64,000 bases of DNA. It comes from Parapristionchus giblindavisi. Taxonomy: Eukaryota > Nematoda > Chromadorea > Rhabditida > Diplogasteridae. The stretch is from positions 744,001 through 808,000 of the forward strand of contig CALSFV010000005.1 of assembly GCA_943737045.1 (NCBI GenBank), read 5' to 3'. Position numbers and translations under genes: made by a program. Position 1 is the stretch's first letter; the number at the start of each line of letters is the position of its first letter. Of this stretch, positions 10,263-23,380 are shown piece by piece. The notes under the pieces were generated by a model. The model did no database searches. It was not told the origin of the DNA and saw only the letters and a program-made list of their open reading frames with translations.

Positions 10263-11875
10263 ACGCGTGTCGCGTAAGGTTCGAATAAACGGTGGCACAT
10301 TGAAAAAGTCGAAAATGAACAAAGGTCATTTTTTGGTAGTCCTTATTGTTAGGGTCCCTAACAGGCTGGCCAGAGCTTTTTTGCATATCTTGATTTTCAA
10401 CGTCGAGAGACGACGTCAAACTTTTTTGAAGCCGAAATTTGCCGACTTTGGGGCTCTGTATCTCTTCGGGGTAAGATTTTGGTATCGAGTCGTCAGCAGA
10501 AAAATTACTCGGAATGTTAAGGAGAATGCGCCTACATCATTGGCAGGTCGATATTGTATTTAGTATTTTTGTAAATCGATTTCATTGATTGGTTTAAAAC
10601 AAAAATCGAAGCCGAAGGTTTTTAATAGCTCAATCGACTGACCTCGACGAGAGGACTTCAGCGATACGCTGAACGTTTTTCTATGTGGTAGCCTTCGAAA
10701 GATATGAGCATTTCAAGATTTTAATGGCGTGCGATCACACGAGAGGAGAGTGACGCGGCCAGTGATCTACCCACTCTACTGCCTCGTGCGATGACTTCAC
10801 CCATTGTAATAAGTTTTACTATTGTTCTAGTGCATCTTCAAGTTATTTTTTAACTTTGGAGGTTTCGTTGTCATTATTAAATTTTTTTAAATTCATAGCC
10901 AATCGATGAATATTAAACAACATAAATGCAAATGACAACAAAACAACAAAAGGCTTCGAATTCTCAGGAATATTTTATCACACTCTATCATCCTAAAGAA
11001 GTCATATTCGTGTTGTCCGAGAATCTCCTTGGTCTCGTCCTCCTCATCATATTCCTCTTCCTCGAAAACGTCATCGCTCAGCTCCGAGTACTCCGACTCA
11101 TCCACAACTCTTCAATTCCTGATCGTGTTAAAGTTAACGCTTACTGATGTGCTAAAGTGTATACTCGTTTTTTCTGGTTTTCATAATCACAGGAAAACAT
11201 TTCGACAAAAAAAAAATCAGCAAAAGAAAAGTGCGGCAAGGAGGATCGAAATCAGCAAAAGAAAAGTGCGGCAAGGAGGATCGAACCCCTGATAGTCAAA
11301 AATTAAACAGCGACCTTATCCACTACACTACCCAGAAAGTTATTAAGATGGTTGATAGATGAGCGAATCAACCAATTCGGATGGTTTGTGTATGAAAATG
11401 CACGAATTTCTCAATCAAAAAAATCTTGAAATGCTCATAACTTTCGAAGGCTACCACATGACAAAACGTTCAGCATACCGTTGAAATTCTCTCGTCGAGG
11501 TCAGTCCATTGAGCTATTAAAAACCTTCGGCTTCGATTTTTGTTTTAAACCAATCAATGAAATCGATTTACAAAAATACTAAATAAAATATCGACCTGCC
11601 AATGAAGTAGGCGCATTCTCCTTAACATTCCGAGTAATTCTTCTGTTGACGAATCGATACCAAAACCACACCCCGAAGAGCTACAGAGCCCCAAACTCGG
11701 CCGATTTCGGCGTCAAAAAAGTTTGACGTCGTCTCTCGACGTTGAAAATGAAGATATGCAAAAAAGCTCTGGCCAGCCTGTTAGGGACCCTAAGGACTAC
11801 CAAAAAATGCATTAATATGTGGGGGTCAAAAAATGTGCCAAACACCCCCGGATTTTACTCGATTCTTCAGTGACA
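10263..11875. mobile_element. Large foldback element with ~430-bp inverted arms
   Basis: The left arm (about 10263-10740) and right arm (about 11395-11875) are inverted copies. Examples are GGTAGTCCTTATTGTTAGGG near 10335 against CCCTAAGGACTACC near 11788, and CTTCGGCTTCGATTTTTGTT near 11530. The termini share CACGCGTGTC, flanked by CTAT on both sides, a possible 4-bp target duplication. The ~650-bp centre contains an acidic ORF (minus, 10893-11105) and a tRNA-like stretch. Family not identified. Confidence 0.75.
11257..11336 (-). pseudogene. tRNA-like sequence (SINE head or pseudo-tRNA)
   Basis: On the minus strand the stretch begins TCTGGGTAGTGTAGTGGATA (A-box-like) and later has CAGGGGTTCGATCC (B-box-like) at the right spacing. 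The anticodon stem and acceptor stem do not pair well. It sits inside the foldback element next to a duplicated AGCAAAAGAAAAGTGCGGCA motif. Confidence 0.4.
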
Positions 11876-11880
11876 CGCGT

Positions 11881-13393
11881 GCTATATGCGCGTTTTCTGG
11901 CAACTGGTCAAGTGGAGGCGCAGTCGGGAAGAGTCTTGTGTATAAAACTTTTATTTTCTCGAGTACCGTAGTTCGATTCCTTTCAGAGTATTTTTTTGCT
12001 CGTTTTGTTGTCGATCAAACTATATTTTTATCATCTTTATTAACAATTATAACAACAAAAATAACATATAATACTGAACAACGATTCTAACAGCGAGTTG
12101 AGCTCTCTGTGCAATGCTATTTCAGTGTAATTTCTTTCCGTACCTACCAATTTTCGATCTTCGCCATCGATTTTCCGTCCATAGGAAACAAAAATCCTAA
12201 AAAATATAAAACCAAAAAGTCTTAAAATTTACCCTCTTTCCATCCATATTTAAAACTGAAAACAACAATAATAATAATTTATTCACCATAATAAAAGAAT
12301 AAAGCTAGGATGTACATATGTGTCTCTGTTAAACTCGATTGGGCATCCACAAATTGGGTTTTCTTCGAGTCACAGCAGTGTTGTCTTGTTTCAATCAGCT
12401 CCTTTCTCAACACTTCCTCTTGTTTTTTGATGATTCTTCAAATACACGAAGCAAAATGAGATTCCACCTGGTGCCATACCAAACTTTTTTACTTTTATTT
12501 TTACTTTTTAAGTTTTATTTTCCATATTTTTTGTTTCAACTTGAGAGAAGAATAACAATATACCAATAAGAAATTGCATTCTTCTACCTTCAGTACTCCA
12601 TTGTCCTGTTTTATAACTTCGACAGATACGCAAGTAAATTGTAGCCAATTTGTTTCCGCAAAAATCTTTAAATTATGGTACATTTTATATTCTTATTATG
12701 TCAACCGTCCCTAGTTCTCACTGTAATGGAGGTGAAGTTTTTTTTTTTTAAATTTCACCAGAATTTTTTGTCAGTTACTAACTACAGCAGTCGTTCGAAG
12801 TGAAAATGGATTAAACTGACCATGGATTTAGTTAAAACTTTGTTTGCAAGGGCTCAAACTCGGCCCATTACCTAGTTCTTATCAACGCCTTTGCGTAAAT
12901 ACTGTCACGGCTATATCTCTCCCTCTCCCTCTTCTTTACCTTCTACCTCTCCCTCTTACTCTATCCTCACCACTTCTCTACTTATGCAAATCTCATTGTG
13001 GCCACGGAGTAGATGGGGCGTTAAATGTGCTAGTCTGTTTGCCTAGGGCGATCAGACGACTAGGGTGGTGGATTGGGCATACCAAGTAGCACACCATTAG
13101 ACTTACCTTTTGGCATACCAGATGGTATGCAATTTAGGCATACCAATGAGGGTATCCTTTGGCATACCATTTACGATTCCCATCTCACAAGCAGTTCCCT
13201 TTCATCTCATCTTCTCATCTACATACCATATTGGATGTGCTTGATGGTGCAATATATCAAAGCACTCTTCGCACCACCGCACCATATCCACTACACCACG
13301 AGAGGAGCGGCATCCGGTGTCTTTCCATATATCCTGAGGATGTGAGGTCACGCCAATATTGGGATGTACTTCTCCCTGTCTTCCTCTCCCTCT

Positions 13394-13432
<39 letters not shown>

Positions 13433-14600
13433 TCTCCCTCTCCCTCTGTCTCTCTGCCCTCTCTCCTTTCCAATACTCTCTCGTCCCTCATCTTCTTCTC
13501 ATCCATCTTACTAATAAATTGACAGCCGGCATGATCCCTACTTTACTGGGAGGGGTTGGTGGGAGGAGGACCCCACCCGCATCGCCTATGTTTCATTTGT
13601 TTCATCTTCTGGTGTCTTAGTTATTCCATCTATTCAAGGAATAGACCCGCTATGGTTACATTCTCTCACTTTCTCTGACCACGGGGTGACACCCCGAGAT
13701 AATTTTACTCTACGCTCTGGCAATACTCTCTCGTAGACAAAGAAAGCGAGAGAGTGTGGCCAGAGCGGAGAGTTTTAAATTAACGCGGGGCGTACCCTTA
13801 AATTAGGAAGACAGTCCTCATCTCTCACCTTCTCCTCTCTCTTTCTCCCTCTCCCTCGGTTTCTCCCATCCTCACACCCCTTTCATCTCGTAATAGATTC
13901 ATGCAAATTTCAATCTATGAAACCGACAATTTTCTGGAAGGGAGAGGGCGAGGGAGAGTGAGAGAAGGAGAGGTAGAGATTGACGTTGGACGTAATCGTG
14001 CATTCAGAAATTGCCCCGAGGCGTTGGGAGAAGAGAGGTAGAAACAGAAAACGGAAGAAATCGACCGCGTGTTATAGGAGTCATTCAGTTTCTTCCGTTA
14101 TTTTTGACACTGTGCCAAGAAATCTCATTATCTGAGCCTCTCGTTTTGCTTGCTCTCTCATTATCTCTAATGTGTTCGAAATACCATAAATCACCGTATC
14201 GATTTCGGTTAGGTCTTGTTTCACTGTTCCACAGCTCACCCTCTCTCTCCACCTCTATCTCTTTTTTGCTCATTTTATCACCCCGAAATCATTCCAAACT
14301 GTTCTAATTCTTTTATTTCGATAGCTCACAATCACAAAAATCTATAAAATTTTGTGAATTTGTAGTACCAAAGATTCCGAAGGGAATTTTTCGCTCATAG
14401 CCATATTTATCTAATTTTCTAGGTGAATACTGTATTTTTCTGAACGTGTGAGTTACTGTAATTTCAAGATTGATCTTTGATCTCCGAGTTCAGTTGGCAA
14501 TAAATTATTATCTGTGTTCAATTCATCACTTTGATGGGTTTCTGAGTGACACAGGCTTCAGTTTCGCACCCTCTCACTTTCTCTCTTCCTCTCCCTCTCC

Positions 14601-14644
<44 letters not shown>

Positions 14645-15793
14645 CTCTCTCGCTCTTTCTCTTTCCTTCTCTCCCACTCTTTCCCTCTCTCCCTCCCTCT
14701 TCTTCCTCCTCTTCTTATCCCTCCCTATCCATCCCTGTCCCAGCTTGTTTTTCTCGACACATTCCGGGTCTTTACCGCCCATCTTTCCATTTCAGACACC
14801 ATGCCTCAACTTTCGTCCGTCAACTAGTCGGCTACTGACTACTTCCCGGCAGCGGCTCTTCAAGGACCGCTAATTACTGCCCGGCCATGATCTACAAACG
14901 GTAAAGTCTCTAATGAAGACAAGTGGGAACACCATCTGTTCTTTTCATTGACTCTATTCTTAAGTCATCTGATAGAGTTCCATCCATCCGCTCCCATAAT
15001 ATAATGGGCCTAAATGAGCTCTGTGCCGGATGGCGGGCTACTTTGGTGCCTTTGCGTAAACAAAAGAACAATAACGCAGAATTAGTAAAGTTAGTTAGTG
15101 ACAGCTTGTGATTTGCAAGAATTAAATTGCAACTGAAAATGGAGAAAAACGAAAGGGAAAGGAAATAAAATGCAAAACAATTGGATTACTGTAATTTGAT
15201 TTTTGGTCAGAGCCGCTTAACGAGCCGTTGTTTAGCAAAGAACGAGCATTGACAAACATCGTCACATAAATGCGCACGCGCGTGGTGTGCCTAGGGCATG
15301 CTACTCGAAAACAATTTTGTTTTGTTGCCATTGCCTGTCGTATTTTCGACATGTGCGTGTGGGTGACCATCCTCTTCTCTTGCTTGTCGATCCTACTCTT
15401 CCTTTCTCCTACTTTTTGTGCTCTATATCATCCTCCTTTTGCCTCTCATCTTTCATGTGGTACATATGCATTCATTCGATCCTTTGATACAACGCAGCCT
15501 TCTTCTTTCTTCTTCTTCGCTCGCTCGTTAATATCCCAGCCGAATCACTTGTTTTATGTGCTGCCCGAATGGCTTATACATAAGCTTTTTTGCTCGAATA
15601 CGCCAATCGATCATGTTTTATTTGGCTTTAAAACGCGCGAATGTTTACTCTTTTCTCAGGTCATAGATTTATTCGTTCTCGTAGTTCTCGATTAAAATCT
15701 TACCTATCATAACTAGATTACTTCTATATTGTTGTTGATATTTAAATATTATTTTATTATTGATTTATTGATTGATTGATTATTTGTTTCCAG
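11881..15793. other. Intergenic, low-complexity rich
   Basis: No gene recognised. It contains CT-rich microsatellites (13396-13436 and 14607-14645), more pyrimidine-rich tracts, and a copy of the dispersed palindromic family at about 13715-13775. A 141-codon ORF at 15270-15695 lacks any recognisable feature and overlaps the TPRKB upstream region. Confidence 0.5.
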
Positions 15794-15806
15794 AAGAAAC
15801 TGCAGG

Positions 15807-18800
15807 ATGTCACCCGGACTCTCGCGACTCTATCAGCTCCAACCTGATCCCTATGACAACACACAGAAGGCGTATGTTTATTGATCCACTATTTTATTTA
15901 TTTATTTTTAAAGTAATATTATAACAATAAACATTGCATGCTATATAATATTAATAGAGTACAGTTGCATACTATACTTCGAATTTAATCTTTACGCTAG
16001 GTAATCGATGAATTGTGGACGAATGTGTCACTTTGGAGAATTTTTTTGTTTTATGGTACATCGATGTTTTACTGGGGAATCACTAGAAAACACTATGTGT
16101 TAGTGCCCTCGATTAGTAAATAAGGAGAAAATTTCACTATTATCCTCTCAACAATCGTCCTAGGCTAATTTTACTCTCCGCATTGACAATACTTTGTCAT
16201 ACGTATATGTATATGAATAAAATTTATTGTATTAATACATTAATTTTATTGCTTACAGTACACTTCGTGTGTGCCTCTTCACGGACGTGAAGAACGCGGT
16301 GGAACTGCGTGAGAAGGTACGGTTTAATTTTTCTAAATTTGTATTTTGTAACGTACTTTTTAATTCTATGAGAATTGTCTTATGTAGTCTAACAACACAA
16401 TATCACTTCTGAAAAATGAGATGAGACAGTTTGAGACAGTTTTCTTAAGTTGAAGGGGGGGGGGGGGCAAATTCAAATTTATTATTATTATTCATTATTC
16501 ATTATTTAGGTGCGCAATGGCGATATCGACGCAGCCCTAGTGCGACCCGAACTCGTAAGTGCATTTTCTTTTTATTCTCTCGGAAACTGGAATATTGTTA
16601 TTCAAGTGTTTACTGTATTTAGCGAAGTTGCTTATTTTTGTTTTTTCCATGCAGACGAGGTGGACTGTTTAGAAATTGATGGATGCCATTCCCAGCTGTT
16701 ACGCCTCACTTTACCTCGTAGTACTCGCTGTTTTCTTTAATGTTCCATTCAACAGTCGCGAAATGAAAAGAAAATCAGATAAAATTCTCCTCGTTTTGCA
16801 CACTCTCTCGTCTCTTTTTCTTTTCTTTTCGCGACTTTCGGAAGCACATTAATTAATGTCATATCACTTCCTTTTGATCGTACATTTCGAAATTCAAAGA
16901 GCAGAGGGATCCCTGTCTGAAAGTCGGGAGTCTGAACCCGCTGGATTCATGTTGCACGAACTTCTTATGATTAGATCACGAATAGAGTGTGTAATCTGTG
17001 TAATCCATCCATGTCGGTTTGTGGCCGTATATATTATGAGCATCTGATTGTGGACTCGTACAGTCCACGAAATATCTAACGTGGCAGCAAATTTTCTATA
17101 TTATTATATTTCACCTCACTTCTGTATTTCTTGTCGTACCTGTCACGGGTGTTTTAAATTAATAAATAGAATAGGGACGAGATAGTGTGTGAAAGTGGGA
17201 GAGTGTTTTCTGTTTCTTCTTCCGCTTGAAACCCTTCCCAATCTTCTCTCTTTATTGTTGTGCCGTTTCGTCTTATCAGTTGATCGTCATAACCCTCCCC
17301 CCTTCCTAATAAGTGCCAATCTCTTCCTCTCCCCCTCCCTCTCCGTCACACTCCTAATCATACGTGGGCACCACTGCCGCTAGCGGCAATAAACCCCCGA
17401 TTTTTGGCAACCGACCCCCCGATTTTCCAAAAAAATCACTCAAAATGACGTATAAATACTCCATTTTTTTGCTTCCGACCCCCGATTTTCATTTCCAGCG
17501 GTAATGCCCGCCCACGTATGCTCCTAATCAGTGTCACCTCCGACAATCCGGAGCATCACTAATCGTGTGATCAATAATCAGTGGGGTTATCAGTGACTCT
17601 GTGGTTCCTGTCTAGCTGACTCTCAATCCTTTGTTCTCTATCTATCTATATATCTATCGATCTACCTGTTTCTCTATCGTCTCTCTCTATCTCTCTCTCT
17701 CACCCTCTCTATCCATCAATCCCCCACATCATATCTGTTTGTGTTTAGTCACCGACACCTTGCCATAGTAATGTGCACTCTAGAGAGATAGACATTACGG
17801 TGGACGTTTGACATTTTGTTGACAGTGACGATGGATGTAGACATGGCATGACGACGCCTGTGCTCTATCTGTGAAAGCGTTTGCGTTGATATTGTATTTT
17901 TATTTCAATGAGACCCGGCGCATTCAGGTTACTGCAGATTTATTAGAGCTCAAAATGAATGGATCATTGATTGGTGAGGCTTACACCCCGGGCAAAAAAT
18001 ACAAACATTTAGCAAATACTATTGGCTAACTGGAATGCTAATTCCCTTTTGCTATTGAAACGAAACGAGAGATTTAGTTATTTATTTATTGATCATACAA
18101 TGGATTTAATAATAATATTATTATTTAAACATATTCATGAATATACAATCAAACGCGTGATGATACGAAGTGGCAATTTGTCTATTGCTAAAAATCTATT
18201 TTTGTATCTGGAGGACGTAGATAATACAGTAGACAGTACGAAGACTATCTGATTGTCTGAAAGTGTTTGAGTGTGCCATTGCAATAGACGAAGGGAGGAT
18301 CATTGAGAGAAGAGATACGATGGTAGTTTGCATGGTTGTAAAGTGCGCTAAACCGTTTGAGGGGAGAAGAGGGAGGGAGAGAGAGAGGAGAGAGGGAGAG
18401 GGAAAGGGGAAGAAAGAGTGAAGAGAAGGTGGGGGCGAGAGAAAAGGAAGGAGAGAGAAAAGGAGAGAAAGGGCGATGTCGTCCTTGACGATGCCACATT
18501 ACACCACTTGGCTTGTGGCCTGATATCAAAAGTTGCGAAAAGTACAGAACGTCAGAGAAAACTCCTCGTTGTACACACTCTTTTCGTTCCTTTCACGATT
18601 TTTGAGCACCTCATAAGTCTCAGTACACACGTAGGCAGTGTTGGAAATGAACCTTATAGAGAGAAACTAGTTGATAAAGTAAAATTAGATATATCGTTTG
18701 AACACAGTAATACAGTGTAGGCAACAAGTCTCCGGCCACTTTTTCATTTTTTTACAACTTTTGATCCAGGAAAGCAATCAAGCTGATCTTTTCAGTCAAT

Positions 18801-21142
18801 GTACAGAATTTATTAAGGAATACAACCACGATGTGTTGGTGATATTACATTAGTTAATTATTGCGTAGTGATGACGCAGTCGAATTACACTGTTTTGAAA
18901 AATTTTATTTCTTCAGTCACAAATACTGTTCTACTGAAACATTGTGAGAGTGTACAACTTCACTAGGGCTGCATAGTCAAACAATCCGGAATGGCTCCGA
19001 CTCCGATTTCAAGCTGTAGCAGTGTTGCAACTTTGGCTCCCAAAATATATAACTCAGCTTCTAGATGTGCTAACGAACCGTTCGAAGTGCTAAAATGATG
19101 CTAGTGGTGAGTAATGTTTATCCCCTGATTACGGTTGTCAGAGCTCGTCATTTGCCCTCAGGGCATAAAATAATTTTTTTGTTGGGAGGACCGATTTTGA
19201 GGCCCTACCGTTCAGTAGACAGGTTTTCTAAAATTATGGTTCCTGCGCAAGTAGCTTTGCAATGTATCATACATTTAGTTCCCTTATTTTGGATTAGTTG
19301 CGATTCCTTTCAGACCCGTAGCAAAAGTTATGCTGAGGTCTACTCGATGCGCACTCTTGTGCTTTCTCTCTCATTGCTCTCATCCCTGGGCCTCTATTGA
19401 TGAAATCTCTTATTTACAAAGCACCTATGCATGTTATAGATGTTCACAAAAATTTTTACACTATTGCTGAACCTCGATCTTTGATCTTTGGATTTTGATC
19501 TTTGATCGCAGTAACCGAGTAGATATCAGCATAACTTTTGCTACGGGTCTGAAAGGACTCGGAACCAAACCAAAATAAGGGAAATACGTATATGATACAT
19601 TACAAAGCTGCTTGCGCAGGAACCATAATTTTAGAAGACCTGCCCTCTGAACGGTAGGGTCTCAAAATCGGTCCTCCCAACAAAAAAATTATTTTATGCC
19701 CGGAGGGCAAATGACGAGCTATGACTACCGTAATCTGGGGATAAACATTACTCGCCACTTGCATCATTTTGACACTTAGAACTGGTCGTTAGCACATCTA
19801 GAAGCTGAGTTATAAATTTTGTGGGTCAAAGTTGCAACCCTGCTACAGTTTGAAATCGGAGTCGGAGCCATTCCGGATTGTTTGGCTGTGCAGCCCTAGT
19901 GGAGTTTTACACTCTCATAATGTTTCAGAAGAACAGGACCTTTCACAAAAGAAATGTAAATTTTCAAAAAAGTGTACTTCGATTGAGTCATCAGAACGCA
20001 TCAGCGAACTAACGTAATATCACCAACACATCATGGTTGTATTCCTTAATAAATTCTGTACATTGACTGAAAAGATCAGCTTGATTGCTTTCCTGGATCA
20101 AAAGTTATAAAAAATTGAAAAAGTGGCCGGAGACTTGTTGCCTACACTGTACATATATAATGTATACATAAAAAAGTTGTTGTTAGTGAAACTGTTGACT
20201 GCTCAAAAGTTGGGAAAATAAATGAACACTTTGTGCCACGGGAGCGGATAATGAGCGTAGAGCCGGGGGATATTAGGGTGGTCAGAAAGCATTGCTCTGA
20301 ATTTTATTTTTTTTTATTTTTTTACCCGGATAATTATAGAATTACTTGATATCTGTATGTCGTTTATGCTTAAAAGTGACAAATTAAAAGATCAAGAAGT
20401 GTGAAACGAGGGGATTTTTTTCCTTTTCTTTTCGCTATTTTGAACAGAGCATTAGCCACGTAGTTGTGTATTGAGAAAACGCATCTTTCACATTTATTCC
20501 TGGGGGGGGGGGGGGCGATAAGGAAAATGAGAATTTTACCTGCTGATTTCGTGTCACGGGAGTGGGTAAAGAAAGTGGGACTTTTGTGACGAGTTTGTTT
20601 TTGACGAATGCCTCACATTTGCCCTGCATCAACCTACAGTATCATCCTACCTCCTCTTCTTCAGGTCTACGGTGTGTACGTTCTTCTCGCGGCGGCCAAC
20701 CGCGCTGTGCACCAGCAGGCGCACAATCGCATGGCGACACGTTCCCTTGCCGCCGAGCTCATCTACAGTCTGTCTCCCAGCAGGAATGTAAGCGTACTGT
20801 AGCTTGTATTTATCTTTCGGTAAAAAGTTAGCGAATTCGACACCAGAGACTGTTTTTACTCTAGAGATGAAACCTGCTGTCAGCTGGTTATCTTTGTGAA
20901 AGTGATTTGAAACTCTCCGGTCTGTCTGGCCACCCTCTCTCGCATTCTTTGAATTTGAGATAGTATTGCCAATGCGGAGAGTAAAATTAGCCTGTGGTGT
21001 GCCTTTAATTCACCAACGATGGTTGACAAACTCATTGACAATAGACTTCAGAAAGTACAGTATTGATAGCCGAAATGATTATGCGATTCATAGCTTATAA
21101 TTGTAATAATAATGTTAGTAATAATAATAATAATTATTATTA

Positions 21143-21208
<66 letters not shown>

Positions 21209-22122
21209 ATTATTATTATTATTTCTCAGATCTCCGACTCGCTGGTGACGTTCGGCATCGCCGAGAAGAGCACGTCGCTACTCGCGGCTGTCTATGATGA
21301 CAAGAGCGGATCGACCATGAAGGTACTATGGAAGTCGCGGAATAAAAAAGCGCAAAATTAGATTCTCAAAGAAAATTTCGCCTGTTGATTTCGTGTCGCA
21401 AGAGTGACTAAAGAGCGAATCTGCAAGGCGAAATATGCTAACCGTTCGGATATTGCTGAAAACACAGTAATCTACTGCAGTAGGCTAACCACCCGTATCC
21501 TTGATCGAGATTACCATATTCTTGTGAGAATATACTGTAGCAGTGCTACGGTAATACAGAGATCTCGCACTTTTATGAGGGCTACACTATGGCTGCGTCA
21601 GTGTTTTATTCAATATTAAAAATGATCAGATTCACGATAGAGTCTAAATAGTGGGATTTTTTGAAACCTGAATAATAGGAAGTATGCATTACAGTAATAT
21701 TATTAGTCCTTTGTTTCATTAAAGTTAATATTAACTGAATTCCTCTCTGCAGAAGCTGTGCAAGCAGATCGCTGGCAAGCCCGTCCCACTCGAGGAACTC
21801 AACTCTATGGTCAATATTAATGCCATCAGAAAGGTAGAATATTGATTTTTGTAAATATTGATTATTGATTGTTTGGGTGTGTATTATTTGGTTAATTCGT
21901 CCTAAAGAATGGTTTAACGTTTAAGAAGTTCAGAGATTGTTTGTGAAAACTAAGAGAAAAGATCATTCAAGATCAAAGATCAAATGTCAATCGAAAGATC
22001 AAAGATCAAATATTAAATCTCGTTCCGTTAAGGTGTATCAGCTCACTGACGCTCATATCAACGACGACTCGCTCACCGATCACATCGCCACTCGTCTCGT
22101 GCACAAGGACTTCTCATCTTGA
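15807..22122 (+). CDS. TPRKB: TPRKB/Cgi121 homologue, KEOPS complex subunit
   Basis: Seven exons: 15807-15871, 16259-16316, 16510-16554, 20665-20787, 21230-21322, 21753-21833, 22033-22122; 184 aa (human protein is about 175). TPRKB binds the kinase PRPK/TP53RK within KEOPS, which makes the t6A modification on ANN-decoding tRNAs. Recognisable blocks in order are LRVCLFTDVKNAVELREKV, a DGSL-like segment (GDIDAALVRPEL), YVLLAAANRAVHQ, TRSLAAELIYSLSPSRNIS, FGIAEKSTSLLAAVYD, and a C-terminal INAIRKVYQLTD. These match the single Cgi121 domain from end to end. The start codon lies 13 bases after the acceptor TTGTTTCCAG (15793), which fits spliced-leader trans-splicing. Every junction keeps phase. 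Intron 3 is 4.1 kb and contains a 1.4-kb foldback transposon; the introns carry several GATCAAAGATC runs. No damage is seen, so the gene should be functional. Confidence 0.92.
18713..20149. mobile_element. Tc1/mariner-like foldback element in TPRKB intron 3
   Basis: Terminal inverted repeats begin CAGTGTAGGCAACAAGTCTC and are flanked by TA on both sides (18711-18712, 20150-20151), the Tc1/mariner target signature. The arms are long, extending past 600 bp on each side (GGCCCTACCGTTCAGTAGAC near 19201 against the inverted CTGAACGGTAGGG near 19645), so nearly all 1437 bp are palindromic. No transposase. The sub-terminal sequence (GTAGTGATGACGC) recalls the 35774-37884 element, suggesting related families. 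Confidence 0.8.
21118..21220. repeat. (ATT)n microsatellite
   Basis: Trinucleotide ATT/TAT run ending 10 bases before exon 5 of TPRKB; it supplies much of the pyrimidine-poor region upstream of the TTTCTCAG acceptor. Confidence 0.95.
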
Positions 22123-23380
22123 TCTTTGATCTTTGGTCAAACTCCGCCCCGTTTGGTCTTTGATCTATGTTGTTATATCCATACGCTCTGGCCATCCATC
22201 CGCTCCACTTATCTACTCTTGACTCCGCTCTGCAGACAGGCAAAGTATACTTTGACTGTTCTATGGAACACTCCCGTTTGCTATACACCTGTTTGATCTT
22301 TGATCTATTGATCATTTGGTCTCTAATAACCACTCACAAGCTCTTTACCACAACTACTGTAAGCCCCGTTGTTTTCATTTCGCGTACCGGTAGAATCCAC
22401 ACACACAACCTCTGCCTCTGCCTCTCTAGTTCTTTGTTGATCTTTGATCTTTCTTCAGTTCACAGTTACCGTAACCATACTCGCTCTTCCTAATCACAGT
22501 TATCTTTCTTTATTACCATATACCGTATCTTTCCCGATATTGATTAGATATATCTGTCTCGCTAGTCGTCAGTTTACCCCGATAGTAATACTGTATCTTT
22601 TCCGTTTATCGATTAGTCTTTTCCCCACCCCACTTTAAGTGGCGCATATATGCATTTAATCCTCGTGATTTGATTTTGTCTTTTTGAACAATATTGGAAT
22701 AAATAGATTTTTTTGCTTATTGTAAAGTGTTAGAAGTTACAGATATAGGTTTTGCATGCACATTAAGGTTAATAAAATAATGATATACAAAATAAATTAA
22801 TGTTAACTATTCTCGAAGGCTCTGATGAATTGCGTATTTGATATGAAAAATGAATACGGTATATTATACAACACAACAGATTGATATTTTTGGGATTTTC
22901 CGGTTGATATCTTATGAAAAACAGTGATAAATGTATTACTGAATTTCAAGTTTCTTATTTCTATCTCGTCTTTTATCAAGCTGTGCCCTTGAAATCGAGA
23001 TATCATTCCATTCAACAATTTTATCTCGAACGGTTGATCTGGCTTTCAAATTCAAGAGAACATTCCACTAGACATCATCGGTCATGACATCATGAAGGCC
23101 TCCCTTCAATCAGTAATCGTGTCCGCATCTATTTATCTGTGTTATTTATCACCAATGCCCGACAGCTGTCCTGTCGACCTCTCGTATTTCAAAGGAGTGA
23201 GAGGGCCACACACAATCACATAGACAATACGAATAACAATGAGGTTCTGGACCGAGTTTATTGATTGTTCGAATGTGCAACTTTAACTTTAATGACACCT
23301 TTTTTAAACATGTGCCTGTGTGAATAAGATAGTCTACATAGGACACGAACATGAGATAAGTATAGGTTGTGTGGATCCAC
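22123..23380. other. Intergenic between TPRKB and the next gene
   Basis: Convergent 3' flanks. TTGATCTTTGATCTTTG motifs lie just after the TPRKB stop and again near 22300 and 22440. A possible polyadenylation signal GGAATAAATAG lies near 22697. No gene recognised. Confidence 0.5.

Noticed and set aside
15270..15695. 141-codon ORF just upstream of TPRKB
   Set aside because: No recognisable domain, no splice context, pyrimidine-rich composition; more likely upstream or leader sequence.
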